DNA of 64,000 nt, from assembly GCA_028284195.1 (NCBI GenBank), contig JANQSE010000017.1, positions 62,001-126,000 on the forward strand, written 5' to 3'. The notes under the pieces are model-generated. The model ran no database searches and had not been told where the DNA came from. It worked only from the letters and a program-made list of their open reading frames with translations. A program made the position numbers and the translations under genes. The stretch's first letter is position 1; each line of letters starts with the position of its first letter. This DNA comes from Balneola sp. (GTDB lineage Bacteria; Bacteroidota; Rhodothermia; Balneolales; Balneolaceae). Of this stretch, positions 34,026 through 43,489 are shown one piece after another.

Positions 34026-35105
34026 ATGAAACCCAACAAACAAATATTAATTCTTTTAGCTGGTGCGCTTATACTGGGATGTGGTGGGCAGGCAGAACAA
34101 ACTGAAGCCCCTGAAGAGCTGGTTAAAACAGTAAATGTAACTACAACAGCTATTACACCTTCAACCTTTTTCAGCTATGTACGGGTAGTTGGCAATGTTG
34201 AAACTTCTAATGACATTATGATATCAGCAGAAGTAAGTGGTAAAGTAGCTGCATACCAGGTGCAGGAAGGCGACCAGGTTCGTAAAGGGCAAACCATTGT
34301 CCGGATTGACGACTCCAAACTAAAACAGGAAAAGGCCCGTCTTGAAGCAATCACCTCTCAGGCCAAAGAAAATTACGAGCGTCTTAAAAGAGTGTATGAG
34401 GAAGACGGAATCGGTTCTGAATTGGATTATCTGAATGCCAAATATGCCTATGAACAAAGCAATTCCGCCTTAGAATCCATTAAAGTGGATTTAGGAAATA
34501 CCAGCATTAAAGCTCCATTCAATGGAATGGTTGAGTCTAAAATGGTGGAGCAAGGGGAAATGGTAAGCCCCGGAGCCCCTGTAGTACGCCTCATTGGCTC
34601 CGATGCTTTTAAAATAGTAGCAGGTGTGCCCGCCCGTTATTCTGATGCTGTACAAACAGGAGACAAAATCGATATCTGGTTCGACACCCAGTCAGCCGAT
34701 ACTTTACATGGAACCATCAACTTTGTAGGGGGCAGCATCAATCCGCAAAACAGAACATTCCGGATTGAAACGGTTCTTCCCGGAGATAAAAACTACAAGG
34801 TAGATATGATCGCCAACCTTCGTCTGCAAACAGTGGAGCAGGAAGGTGTTTTGGTGATAAGTGAGGAGTTTGTGTACTCGAAAGAGGACCACTATGTGGT
34901 GTATGTACTTTCACAAAATGAGCAAGGCAATGCCATAGCAGAAGAACGTGTGGTAGAACTGGGGCTTTCTTATCAAACAGATGTTGTGGTTGAAAACGGC
35001 CTTCTAACAGGAGATGAGCTCATCACTCTGGGTTCTGCATTTCTTGACGATGGAATGCGGGTAACAGTTAAAGAACAAACCGGCAATACATTAGCAGCTA
35101 ATTAA
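34026..35105 (+). CDS. RND efflux periplasmic adaptor lipoprotein
   Basis: A 359-aa protein with lipobox LILGC at Cys19, so it is lipid-anchored. The barrel-sandwich part starts around VRVVGNVETSNDIMISAEVSG, followed by a short helical hairpin (~100-145), the lipoyl return NTSIKAPFNGMV, and beta-barrel/MP domains. It bridges pump and TolC. It lies between the channel gene and the pump gene, 19 nt before the pump. Confidence 0.93.
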   Translation: MKPNKQILILLAGALILGCGGQAEQTEAPEELVKTVNVTTTAITPSTFFSYVRVVGNVETSNDIMISAEVSGKVAAYQVQEGDQVRKGQTIVRIDDSKLKQEKARLEAITSQAKENYERLKRVYEEDGIGSELDYLNAKYAYEQSNSALESIKVDLGNTSIKAPFNGMVESKMVEQGEMVSPGAPVVRLIGSDAFKIVAGVPARYSDAVQTGDKIDIWFDTQSADTLHGTINFVGGSINPQNRTFRIETVLPGDKNYKVDMIANLRLQTVEQEGVLVISEEFVYSKEDHYVVYVLSQNEQGNAIAEERVVELGLSYQTDVVVENGLLTGDELITLGSAFLDDGMRVTVKEQTGNTLAAN

Positions 35106-35124
35106 TCCAAAATCGGAAACTATT

Positions 35125-38100
35125 ATGAGTACCGATAACAACAAAAACGCAAATTTAACAAACGGAGCCTCTTTGCAGGACGAAGACAACCGCAAAGAGT
35201 TTTGGATATCCTCCTTTTCCATTAACAACCGGATCAGTGTATTAGTGCTGCTAACTTTAGTGGCGATAATGGGGATTGTGTCGTACCTGACCATTCCGAA
35301 AGAGAGCTTCCCAAGTATTAACGTACCTAACATTTTTGTGGTTACTATTTACCCGGGGGTATCGCCGGAGGATATGGAAAGCCTGGTAACCCGAAAACTG
35401 GAAGATGAACTCGGCAACATCTCTGACATCAAAAAAATGACCTCTTCCTCTGCGGAAGGATATTCAAACATCAATCTTGAGTTTGATCCTAATGTAGATA
35501 TCGAAGATGCACTGCAAAAAGTTAGAGAAAAGGTAGATCTCGCTAAACCTGAATTACCCGAGGATGCGGAAGAGCCGGCTGTTCAGGAAATCAACTTTGC
35601 AGAATTCCCGATCATGAATGTGAATCTGTCAGGGCAATATGATGAGGTAATTCTTAAAGAGATTGCAGAAGATCTTCAGGATAAAATTGAAGCCATCCCC
35701 TCTGTACTGGGAGTTGATCTCACCGGCGGGCTTGAGCGGGAAGTTCAGGTAGATGTGGATCTTGCCAAGATGAAATATTATGGTATTACTTTTGGTGATG
35801 TAATTCAGGCTATTGCCAACGAGAATGTTACTATTCCCGGGGGAGATATTTCTGTAGGTACAAAAAAATTCCTACTCCGTGTTCCAGGGCAATATCAGGA
35901 TACCAAGCTTCTTGAAGACATTGTTGTGAAAGGTGAAAACCAACGCCCGATTTATGTGCGGGATGTGGCAAGCGTAACCTTTGGTTTTAAAGAACGCGAA
36001 ACATATTCAGAACTTGGAGGTGCACCGGTAATTACGCTGGGTGTTAAAAAGCGCACCGGCGAAAACATTCTTGACACCGGTAATCGGGTAAAAGCAATTC
36101 TTGATGAAGAGTTGCCACTCCTTCCGCCAACTACAACCTATTCCATCACCAACGACCAAAGCGTGGATGTAGTAAATATGGTAAGTAACCTGGAAAACAA
36201 CATTATCTCCGGCCTGATACTTGTGGTTGGGGTACTTCTTTTCTTTCTTGGTGTTCGAAACTCTTCATTTGTCGGGATTTCCATTCCGCTTTCGATGTTT
36301 CTGTCGTTCATCATTCTGGGAGCAGTTGGTATCACCATGAACATGGTGGTTTTGTTCTCCCTCATTCTTTCTTTAGGGATGCTGGTAGATAATGCCATTG
36401 TGGTGGTGGAGAATATCTACCGCTACCTCGAAGAAGGCTATGATAATTTTGAAGCTGCCAAAAAAGGAACGGGCGAAGTTGCAGTACCGATTATTGCAGG
36501 AACCATGACTACGATTGCAGCCTTCGCGCCTATGGTGTTCTGGCCGGGTATAGTTGGCCAGTTCATGAGCTATCTTCCAAAAACATTAATCATCACACTG
36601 GCAAGTTCGCTCTTTGTGGGACTTGTGATCAATCCGGTGATTTGTGCACTGTTTATGACCGTTGAAGGAAAAGAAGGAAGAGCAAAACTCACCAGAAACG
36701 GAAAACGCATTCTATTTGGAGTAGTTGGATTTTTCTTACTGATTTTTCTTGCCTCCAGCTTCATTACATGGATTATGTTAATTGCAATTGGAGTTATTTT
36801 ATGGCTGATTAATAAATATGTTCTTGAGCCTATCGGCAGATGGTGGCAAAGGGATGGTTTGAACAGAGTGATTGACAATTATGAAAGCACGCTCACCTGG
36901 TCGCTTAATAATCGATTTAAAGTGCTCGGGATTTCAGTATTAGTATTGGTTCTTAGCTTTGTGGCATTAGGAGCTTTCAATCCCGGTACAGAATTCTTCC
37001 CGGAAGACATTCCTCCCCGTGATGTATATGTTCAGGTAGAAACCCCGATTGGTTCTGATGTTACGTTCACTAAAGCGATTATTGATGATGTGAAAGAAAG
37101 GATTCCGAATATGCCGCAGCTTGACGATGTAAACAGTGTGCTTGCAACATCAGGTGCGAGTATCACTGCTGATCCTGGTTCAGGGGGCGGAGGAAATACA
37201 CCAAACAAAGGAACCGTTGCGTTGAACTTTGTGGACTTTCAGGAGCGGGAAGGAGATGTGTTCGAAGCCATGGAATTTCTCAGAAATCATATGAGCGATA
37301 ACATTGTAGGTGCCAAAATTACTGTTGAACAACCGCCAAGCGGCCCCCCGACCGGTAAACCGATCAATCTGGAAATTTCAGGTTCTGATATGGAACAGCT
37401 TACTCAGATCTCAAATAACGTTCTTAAGATCCTGGAGGCAGATTCGGTGTTCGCTAAAATGGATGGACTTGAGTCTAACCTGCCTGAAGCACGACCTGAA
37501 GTTCGTGTAGAAGTCGATCGCGAAAAAGCCGCACTCTATGAACTGAATACCAATGTGATCGGGATGACCATTCGTCAGGCAATCAACGGGGTAGAAGCTT
37601 CTAAGTTTCGTGATGGTAAAGATGAATACGACATCATTGTTCGATTGAATGATGAATATCGTGATGATCTGAGTACGCTCGCCGATCTTACTATCTTTCA
37701 TGAAGGAAACCAGATTCCATTATCAGAAGTGGCAACCTGGGAAGTAAAAGATGGTTTGGGCGGAATCAACCACAAAGACTCGGAACGGGTGATTACCGTC
37801 AGTGCTGATGTCCGTTCTGATTATCAGGCAAATGCTGTACTTGCTGAAGTTCAAGGCGTACTTGCAAATTATCTTGAGAATCTGCCCGCTGGTTATAGCC
37901 ATAGCTGGACCGGGCAGCAGCAAGAGCAGGATGAATCGTTTGAGTTTCTGGGAATTGCATTCATGATCGCTGTATTCCTGATCTCATTCATTCTGGTGTC
38001 GCAGTTTAACTCGATAGCTAAACCAATCATTATTTTAAGTTCGGTGATTATGTCGATGGCAGGTGTGTTCTATGGATTAGTAACCTTCCAGATGGCATTT

Positions 38101-38616
38101 GGTTTGATGGCATTCCTCGGAATTATCTCGCTGGCCGGAATTGTGGTAAACAACGCGATCGTATTAATCGATTATGTGGACATACTCCGCGAAAGAGATG
38201 GTATGGATTTACGAAGTGCACTCATTCAGGCAGGAAGAGTTCGCTTTCGTCCTGTAATTCTAACTGCCATTACAACTACTCTTGGTTTGGTGCCATTGGC
38301 AATCGGCTTCAACTTCGACTTTATTGTATTGGTAGCCCACCCTCTTGAATTTCTCTCCAACTTAAGTTCGTATGTATATATGGGCGGCGAACAAGCTGCA
38401 TGGTGGGGTCCAATGGCCATTGCCGTAATCGTAGGATTGTTATTTGCCACGGCACTTACGCTCATCTTGGTACCTGTACTATACAGTTTGATCGAACGCA
38501 GTCGCCGCGGATTAAACAAAGTAATGTTTGGTAAAGAAGAGCCTGGCATCATTAAAGATCAAAGCGAGCTAAACGGTAACAGCGAACCTGAAAAACTGGA
38601 ACCAGCTACGGTTTAG
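35125..38616 (+). CDS. RND efflux transporter permease (AcrB/HAE-type)
   Basis: A 1163-aa proton-driven pump. A soluble N-terminal extension of ~35 residues precedes TM1 (about 42-60). Two periplasmic porter domains and 12 spans follow. TM4 has GMLVDNAIVVVENIYR with the proton-relay Asp pair region, and the second half has GIVVNNAIVLIDYVD. An extra hydrophobic stretch near 500-570 lengthens the middle. It exports drugs, lipids or other amphiphiles. It ends the operon before a strong terminator. Confidence 0.94.
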   Translation: MSTDNNKNANLTNGASLQDEDNRKEFWISSFSINNRISVLVLLTLVAIMGIVSYLTIPKESFPSINVPNIFVVTIYPGVSPEDMESLVTRKLEDELGNISDIKKMTSSSAEGYSNINLEFDPNVDIEDALQKVREKVDLAKPELPEDAEEPAVQEINFAEFPIMNVNLSGQYDEVILKEIAEDLQDKIEAIPSVLGVDLTGGLEREVQVDVDLAKMKYYGITFGDVIQAIANENVTIPGGDISVGTKKFLLRVPGQYQDTKLLEDIVVKGENQRPIYVRDVASVTFGFKERETYSELGGAPVITLGVKKRTGENILDTGNRVKAILDEELPLLPPTTTYSITNDQSVDVVNMVSNLENNIISGLILVVGVLLFFLGVRNSSFVGISIPLSMFLSFIILGAVGITMNMVVLFSLILSLGMLVDNAIVVVENIYRYLEEGYDNFEAAKKGTGEVAVPIIAGTMTTIAAFAPMVFWPGIVGQFMSYLPKTLIITLASSLFVGLVINPVICALFMTVEGKEGRAKLTRNGKRILFGVVGFFLLIFLASSFITWIMLIAIGVILWLINKYVLEPIGRWWQRDGLNRVIDNYESTLTWSLNNRFKVLGISVLVLVLSFVALGAFNPGTEFFPEDIPPRDVYVQVETPIGSDVTFTKAIIDDVKERIPNMPQLDDVNSVLATSGASITADPGSGGGGNTPNKGTVALNFVDFQEREGDVFEAMEFLRNHMSDNIVGAKITVEQPPSGPPTGKPINLEISGSDMEQLTQISNNVLKILEADSVFAKMDGLESNLPEARPEVRVEVDREKAALYELNTNVIGMTIRQAINGVEASKFRDGKDEYDIIVRLNDEYRDDLSTLADLTIFHEGNQIPLSEVATWEVKDGLGGINHKDSERVITVSADVRSDYQANAVLAEVQGVLANYLENLPAGYSHSWTGQQQEQDESFEFLGIAFMIAVFLISFILVSQFNSIAKPIIILSSVIMSMAGVFYGLVTFQMAFGLMAFLGIISLAGIVVNNAIVLIDYVDILRERDGMDLRSALIQAGRVRFRPVILTAITTTLGLVPLAIGFNFDFIVLVAHPLEFLSNLSSYVYMGGEQAAWWGPMAIAVIVGLLFATALTLILVPVLYSLIERSRRGLNKVMFGKEEPGIIKDQSELNGNSEPEKLEPATV

Positions 38617-38644
38617 AGTGTTCTTTCACATTTCATGTGTTAAC

Positions 38645-38677
38645 AAAAAACCCGGCTTATTAAGCTGGGTTTTTTTG
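38645..38677 (+). terminator. Rho-independent terminator of the RND operon
   Basis: A stem of 14 pairs (38645-38658 with 38662-38675, including one G-U) around a 3-nt ATT loop, followed by a T run, 28 nt after the pump stop codon. Confidence 0.88.
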
Positions 38678-38929
38678 TTTGTACCGTTACTCAAAATCCC
38701 GGGTACTGGAATAATACAGGAGGTTGCTCAGAGCGGAGCGAAGAGTCTCCCAATGTCAATCAAACAGGAGCACAGGTATGAAGGTAAAGCAGGATTCATT
38801 GAAATAGATAAGATTTTTGAAAATGGAAGTCAGGAGACTTCTCTGGCATTTACACTCAAGTTACAAACCTGAATGAACAATGAGTAATAGCCATTATTGA
38901 GCCCCTAAGTGGACGCTTTATTTTTAGAG
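38678..38929. other. Gene-free stretch with repeat-like fragment
   Basis: The 252 bp between the RND terminator and the fumarylacetoacetase stop hold no convincing gene. An open frame across it runs through the terminator and looks random. The piece at 38710-38756 (GGTTGCTCAGAGCGGAGCGA and onward) has the look of a degenerate dispersed intergenic repeat. Confidence 0.4.
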
Positions 38930-40186
38930 TCATTTTGAAGGCAAAATTTTGCCTTCAACAACTCCAAAACCGATACGATAGTCTTTATTTTCTGCGTAGC
39001 CGGTCATGATTATATTGTCACCGTCTTTGATGAATGTTCTCTCTTCTCCATTTGCCAACTGCACGGGATTTGTTCCTTTCCATGTAAGTTCGAGCATACT
39101 TCCATAGGCACTTTCATCATTTCCACTAATGGTTCCTGAAGCATACATATCACCTGGTTTTACATTGCAACCCGTAATAGTTTGGTGTGCTAATTGTTGA
39201 GCCATACTCCAGTACATGTATTTGTAATTAGAAGTGGCAAGCCTATGGGGTTCTTCCAGACCGTCAGCATCAAGATACACTTCGAGGTTTATATCGAATG
39301 TGCTTCTGTTTTTTTGATTTAAGTATGGAAGTACTTCCGGGTCTTGCACCAGCATATCTATACGAAAGGGAGCAAGTGCTTCGAGCGTTACAATCCACGG
39401 CGAGATACTGGTCGCCCAGTTTTTAGCCAAAAACGGGCCTAGTGGCTGGTACTCCCATTTCTGAATATCACGCGCGCTCCAATCGTTTACCAGCACCATT
39501 CCAAAAATATGCTCTTCAGCATTATCAACAGAAACCGGTTCTCCAAGCTCATTCCCAGGACCTGTAAAAAAACCGACTTCCAGCTCAAAATCTACCAATC
39601 TGCTATCTCCAAAAACGGGTTGATCAGAATCAGCGGGGATGGTTTGCCCTTGGGGGCGATGTATATCGGTTCCGCTAATTACAATAGAGCTTGCCCTTCC
39701 ATGGTAGCCTACAGGCAGGTGTTTCCAGTTTGGCATTAGCGCATTTTCAGGATCCCGGAACATACACCCTACATTGTAGGCGTGCTGTTCGGAGGAATAA
39801 AAGTCGGTGTAATCCCCGATCTCTACGGGCAGTACCATCTCTGCATCTTCCATCGGCACAAAAACACGTGCTCTTAACAGGTCGTCATCCCGTAAAACAG
39901 GATTATCATCTCTCAATAAATTGGTAAGTGTATTCCTTGCTTCCTGCCAGGCGGCTTTACCGAGGCTCATAAAATAGTTCAGCGTGGAGTCCTGAAACAC
40001 AAAGCGATCCGCCAGAAGTTCTCCATCAAATAATCCTGCTTCGTCCAGAACACAAAGGTCAACCACGTATTCCCCAATTGCCGAACAAAGATGGATTTCT
40101 CCTCCTTCTGTTATAAACGCACCATAGGGTAAATTCTGAATTGGGAAGTGAGAGTTTTTTTCGACAGGAATAAATGAGTTCAACAT
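38930..40186 (-). CDS. fahA: Fumarylacetoacetase
   Basis: A 418-aa enzyme of the usual length. Residues DFYSSEQHAYNVG contain the catalytic-base His region. The metal-binding acid residues lie in FELEVGFFTGPGNELGEP and NDWSARDIQKWEYQPLGPF, and the end carries NIIMTGY. It hydrolyses fumarylacetoacetate to fumarate and acetoacetate, the last step of tyrosine/phenylalanine catabolism. It lies 6 nt after its partner gene, so the two are co-transcribed. Other steps of the pathway are not nearby. Confidence 0.95.
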   Translation of the reverse strand: MLNSFIPVEKNSHFPIQNLPYGAFITEGGEIHLCSAIGEYVVDLCVLDEAGLFDGELLADRFVFQDSTLNYFMSLGKAAWQEARNTLTNLLRDDNPVLRDDDLLRARVFVPMEDAEMVLPVEIGDYTDFYSSEQHAYNVGCMFRDPENALMPNWKHLPVGYHGRASSIVISGTDIHRPQGQTIPADSDQPVFGDSRLVDFELEVGFFTGPGNELGEPVSVDNAEEHIFGMVLVNDWSARDIQKWEYQPLGPFLAKNWATSISPWIVTLEALAPFRIDMLVQDPEVLPYLNQKNRSTFDINLEVYLDADGLEEPHRLATSNYKYMYWSMAQQLAHQTITGCNVKPGDMYASGTISGNDESAYGSMLELTWKGTNPVQLANGEERTFIKDGDNIIMTGYAENKDYRIGFGVVEGKILPSK

Positions 40187-40192
40187 AGTTCT

Positions 40193-41188
40193 TTAGTTCA
40201 AAAGTTTAAGCGATTGCAAATCTTCAACCGGTTCGTCAAAACTGCAGCTACCAAACGAAGTGGCTGACAGCATTCTGAGCATTTTAATTTCTAAAAGCGG
40301 AGCAGCAAGATCTTTCCACGCAAAATAATCATCGGTGAACAAAAAATTGCCTGCATCCTCATCGTTCAAAATCAGATTTATTTCGTCTTCTGAAAGATCC
40401 TGTGTATAACTAAGTATGGAGGCACCAAATACATTTAAAAACCCGTGCATTTTGGTTTGAACACTTTTATTGTAATGCCGAACCGGATGATGTAGCCCGG
40501 CAGTAAATTTGAGGGGTACATTTTCTTCTCTGGCCGCAATCAGCACTGCTGCAACATAGTGCGCTGGAGGAAACTGATGTGCTTCAACCCCTCCGCATCT
40601 TATTTTAAAGCCCGAAAACGTATAATGTGGCAACTGCTCGTTCTGTATGCTCAAATTGTGCGCCGAAATTACCTGAAGTACAACTTCAGCCAGCTTAGGG
40701 TCGAAATCAAAACCTGGAATTTCAAAGAAAACCTGATGAGGAAGCGCCTTGGACTTACTCATCACCCGAACGCAATAATCAATAGCTTCAATTAAGTCAG
40801 ACCGTTTATTTGAATACAGCACTTCGGAAGGAAGCTTAACCTCCAGCGAACTCAATCTCACTTCTTTGATCGTATTTTTGTAGAAATCAGCGATGTTTTT
40901 TACCACATTGGTGATTTCTTTTTTGAATTCGCCGAGCTCTCCGGTCTGTTTACTTACAATGGTCAAATCCAGTGGTATTGGTGCTTTTTTGCTTTCATTG
41001 TAAAGCTTTCCCAGCTGGCCCAATAAATCCGAACCGATTACGAATTTCGAGAGCATCCACGATTGCTCAGACTTGCTATGCCCAACAAATTCCTGGAAGG
41101 CATCGGGCAGGCTCAGTTTAGCAGGTGGATATAATCCTGCATAATCAATAACACCATCAAGAAAGGGAAGCAGGCTTTTTTTAACCAA
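40193..41188 (-). CDS. Conserved protein of unknown function paired with fumarylacetoacetase
   Basis: A 331-aa soluble protein starting with TTG at 41188; no ATG or GTG is available before the conserved-looking LPFLDGVIDYAGLYPPA. Alternating helices and strands suggest an alpha/beta barrel-like fold, with FKIRCGGVEAHQFPPAHYVA and KFTAGLHHPVRHY as the most motif-like segments. Context puts it in aromatic amino-acid breakdown, but the reaction is unknown. Confidence 0.75.
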   Translation of the reverse strand: MVKKSLLPFLDGVIDYAGLYPPAKLSLPDAFQEFVGHSKSEQSWMLSKFVIGSDLLGQLGKLYNESKKAPIPLDLTIVSKQTGELGEFKKEITNVVKNIADFYKNTIKEVRLSSLEVKLPSEVLYSNKRSDLIEAIDYCVRVMSKSKALPHQVFFEIPGFDFDPKLAEVVLQVISAHNLSIQNEQLPHYTFSGFKIRCGGVEAHQFPPAHYVAAVLIAAREENVPLKFTAGLHHPVRHYNKSVQTKMHGFLNVFGASILSYTQDLSEDEINLILNDEDAGNFLFTDDYFAWKDLAAPLLEIKMLRMLSATSFGSCSFDEPVEDLQSLKLLN

Positions 41189-41300
41189 TGGTTCGGCTCG
41201 TTATGTAGCAGTTTTAATTCTGTTTCTTTCAACGAATTATACCAAATTTATGGTAAAGGATGTGTCGTAATTCGTAAAAAATAAAGGGGTACACAGCTCT

Positions 41301-41451
41301 GCATTGGGAGATTGCTTTCCTTCGCAGAGCCAGGCATTATGAGGAGAGGTCTTTGCGAGGAGCTTAGATCGTACCAAAGACGCCAATAGAATTCGACGAA
41401 GCAATCTCCTCTGCTTTACTAACTACCTTCATTATGGAGATTACTTCGTCG
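41301..41451. repeat. Degenerate dispersed repeat with 16-bp inverted arms
   Basis: The 422-bp gap between 41189 and 41610 has no gene. Inside it, CGACGAAGCAATCTCC (41394-41409) and GGAGATTACTTCGTCG (41436-41451) are inverted copies with 15 of 16 bases paired. A third related copy, GGGAGATTGCTTTCCTTCG, lies at 41306-41324. This looks like the wide-spread intergenic GAGATTGCTTCG-type repeats of Bacteroidota genomes. The remaining bases look AT-rich and unstructured. Confidence 0.6.
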
Positions 41452-41610
41452 ATAAAGACCTCAACCTCAAATAATTACCGACCTCCTCGTAATCACCGGT
41501 AAAGCCGGGATGGGGAAAGTAAAAAGAGATTTTGTATCGGTATACTTGTGGCGCTAAAGAATCAAACAGAAAACCAACTAATATGAATTCTTGTAGAAGC
41601 CAAATTCACA

Positions 41611-42747
41611 TTAACTAAGTAAGTTTAAGGTGATGGCGTCAGCTATTTTTAAACCTTCTTTTGTAAGCTTTAACAATTGAGCGGTAGAAATAAGTTTTCC
41701 TTCTTTTTCGCAAACACCAATAAATTCCCTTTGTTTTTCCGAAAATGTATAACTGTATCGTGTTTCTAACTCTGCAAAACTAATTCCTTTTTTAGTTCGG
41801 AGTGCAAGCATTATGCGTTCTTCTGCAAGTGTGTTTAAATCCAGATGTTCAAACCCGGTTGGTGAAAAGTTTTTCTTGCTCAGATACATCTTTAAATCTG
41901 CTTCATTTTCCCACCTTTTTGCCTTTTTTAAATCTTCATCCCACCAAAAAGAATGTGCGCCCGGGCCAAAGCCGAGATAGTTTTTGTGTGACCAATAATT
42001 AGAATTATGAACCGCCTCAAACCCTGGTTTTGCAAAATTGCTTACTTCGTACCTGAAAATGCCATGCTCAAGTAATAGGTCCTCAACTACTTCAAAATGG
42101 CGGGCAACTTCTTCATCTTCTGCCGGAAGAAGCCTTCCTAGCTCTAATTGTTTGCCTAATCTCGTTTTGGGTTCTATGGTTAGCGAGTATGCAGAAATAT
42201 GAGGGGGATTGAAACCTGCAAGAATGTTCAGATCTTTCTCAAGCATCCCTACTGTTTGATTTGGATTCCCATAGATCAAATCTGCTGTGAATTTTTCGAT
42301 CGGAGAGTTTTTTAGCAGTTCAAGACATTGCATAGCTTCGTTCGTATTGTGCGCTCTGTTCATGAAACGAAGTAAGTCCTCATCGAAGGATTGTACACCC
42401 ATGCTCACTCGATCAACCCCAACCTTAGCCAAATCTGCAAGGTATTCTGCACTTACATCATCCGGGTTTACCTCTACTGTAAATTCTTTTAGTTCTAAAT
42501 CAAAAATCTGATGAATAGCATCAAAAATAGATTGAATCTCTTTGGGTTTCAGTAACGATGGTGTACCTCCACCAAAGTAAATGGTTTCTACTGGTTCTTG
42601 TGTAAAAACAGAATCCGCTTTTGATTGAATTTCTTCGATCAACTTACTAACGAAAGCCTCTCTATTGTTCTTTTTGGTTACAAAATAAAAATCGCAATAC
42701 GAGCAAGCCTGCTTGCAGAAAGGGATATGAATATATATTCCGGACAT
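41611..42747 (-). CDS. hemW: Radical SAM heme chaperone HemW
   Basis: A 378-aa radical SAM enzyme. The [4Fe-4S] cysteines are Cys11, Cys15 and Cys18 (FCKQACSYCDF), with IYFGGGTPSLL for SAM binding and the HemW C-terminal domain after ~290. It binds heme and hands it to apoproteins in respiration. It is distinguished from HemN by the CxxxCxxC spacing without the N-terminal extension. It follows the gamma-carbonic anhydrase gene by 15 nt in the same operon. Confidence 0.93.
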   Translation of the reverse strand: MSGIYIHIPFCKQACSYCDFYFVTKKNNREAFVSKLIEEIQSKADSVFTQEPVETIYFGGGTPSLLKPKEIQSIFDAIHQIFDLELKEFTVEVNPDDVSAEYLADLAKVGVDRVSMGVQSFDEDLLRFMNRAHNTNEAMQCLELLKNSPIEKFTADLIYGNPNQTVGMLEKDLNILAGFNPPHISAYSLTIEPKTRLGKQLELGRLLPAEDEEVARHFEVVEDLLLEHGIFRYEVSNFAKPGFEAVHNSNYWSHKNYLGFGPGAHSFWWDEDLKKAKRWENEADLKMYLSKKNFSPTGFEHLDLNTLAEERIMLALRTKKGISFAELETRYSYTFSEKQREFIGVCEKEGKLISTAQLLKLTKEGLKIADAITLNLLS

Positions 42748-42762
42748 GCGCAGAAATACAGA

Positions 42763-43314
42763 TCAACGTCCCGAAGCATCATAAAACGGGTTGTCGTCGT
42801 AGGTGTCCTTTTGTTGATATGCCCGGATGTACTTCACGTAATTTGAAGCATATTTTGGAATGGATTTAATCTCTTCATCGGTGAGTTTACGAACTGCTTT
42901 TGCCGGAGAACCCATGTACATATATCCACTTTCCAATGTTTTGCCGGGAGGCACCAGCGTACCTGCTGCAACAATTACGTCAGGTTCTATTACTACTTCA
43001 TCCAATATGGTTGCATTAATTCCAATTAGCACCCGATCTTTAATAGTACATCCGTGAACAACAGCCCCATGGCCAATGGTTACCTGATTGCCAATTTTGG
43101 TAGGGCCTGTTTGATTCATTACATGAATACATACATTATCCTGCACATTACTTTGATCGCCAATCTCAATAAAATTCACGTCGCCGCGGATAGTAACATT
43201 AAACCAAACGCTCGATTCTTTTCCCAGTCTTACATCACCAATGATATCAGCACTTGGTGCTACAAAAACGGTTTCGTCAAATTGCGGGGTTCGTTTAAGA
43301 AATTCGTAAATCAT
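42763..43314 (-). CDS. Gamma-carbonic anhydrase family protein (left-handed beta-helix)
   Basis: A 183-aa hexapeptide-repeat protein. Zinc ligands are likely the His in VCIHVMN and the pair in TIGHGAVVHGC, as in YrdA/PaaY and Cam-like proteins. The turns (GDVRLGKESSVW, GDVNFIEIGDQ) show the i-to-i+6 pattern of the beta-helix. It is probably CO2 hydration or a related hydratase; many homologues are uncharacterised. Its start overlaps a small membrane-protein gene by 4 nt (ATGA). Confidence 0.92.
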   Translation of the reverse strand: MIYEFLKRTPQFDETVFVAPSADIIGDVRLGKESSVWFNVTIRGDVNFIEIGDQSNVQDNVCIHVMNQTGPTKIGNQVTIGHGAVVHGCTIKDRVLIGINATILDEVVIEPDVIVAAGTLVPPGKTLESGYMYMGSPAKAVRKLTDEEIKSIPKYASNYVKYIRAYQQKDTYDDNPFYDASGR

Positions 43315-43427
43315 AGAATTTTAATTAATGCAAAGATAACCACATAAACTACAAGAATAGCGAATGATTTAAGGATGACTTTCCACCACTTTTCTTCAAA
43401 TGCTTCTCTTCTGTATGAATCATTCAA
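43311..43427 (-). CDS. Small single-span membrane protein, 38 aa (TTG start)
   Basis: A short frame that starts MNDSYRREAFEEKWWKVILK and continues with a single strong membrane span to the end, with a KIL C-terminus. The stop codon overlaps the gamma-carbonic anhydrase start as ATGA. That overlap, the amphipathic Glu/Lys/Trp juxtamembrane stretch and the clean hydrophobic span argue for a real gene. No ATG is available; TTG at 43427 or 43430 would be the start. No clear ribosome site is seen, and it begins just after a terminator stem, which lowers confidence. Confidence 0.55.
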   Translation of the reverse strand: MNDSYRREAFEEKWWKVILKSFAILVVYVVIFALIKIL

Positions 43428-43436
43428 CAAAATAAA

Positions 43437-43467
43437 AAAGGTTTCGATGGTATCCACCGAAACCTTT
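43437..43467 (-). terminator. Rho-independent terminator of the DsbA-like gene
   Basis: Perfect 10-bp arms (43437-43446, 43458-43467) with inner partial pairing. In the leftward direction the stem is followed by a six-T run. It lies 23 nt after the DsbA-like stop. Confidence 0.85.
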
Positions 43468-43489
43468 AAACACAAAGCCTACGTGCTAA

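Noticed and set aside
38618..38872. 84-aa frame after the RND pump
   Set aside because: It runs through the terminator stem and T run and has no recognisable protein features.
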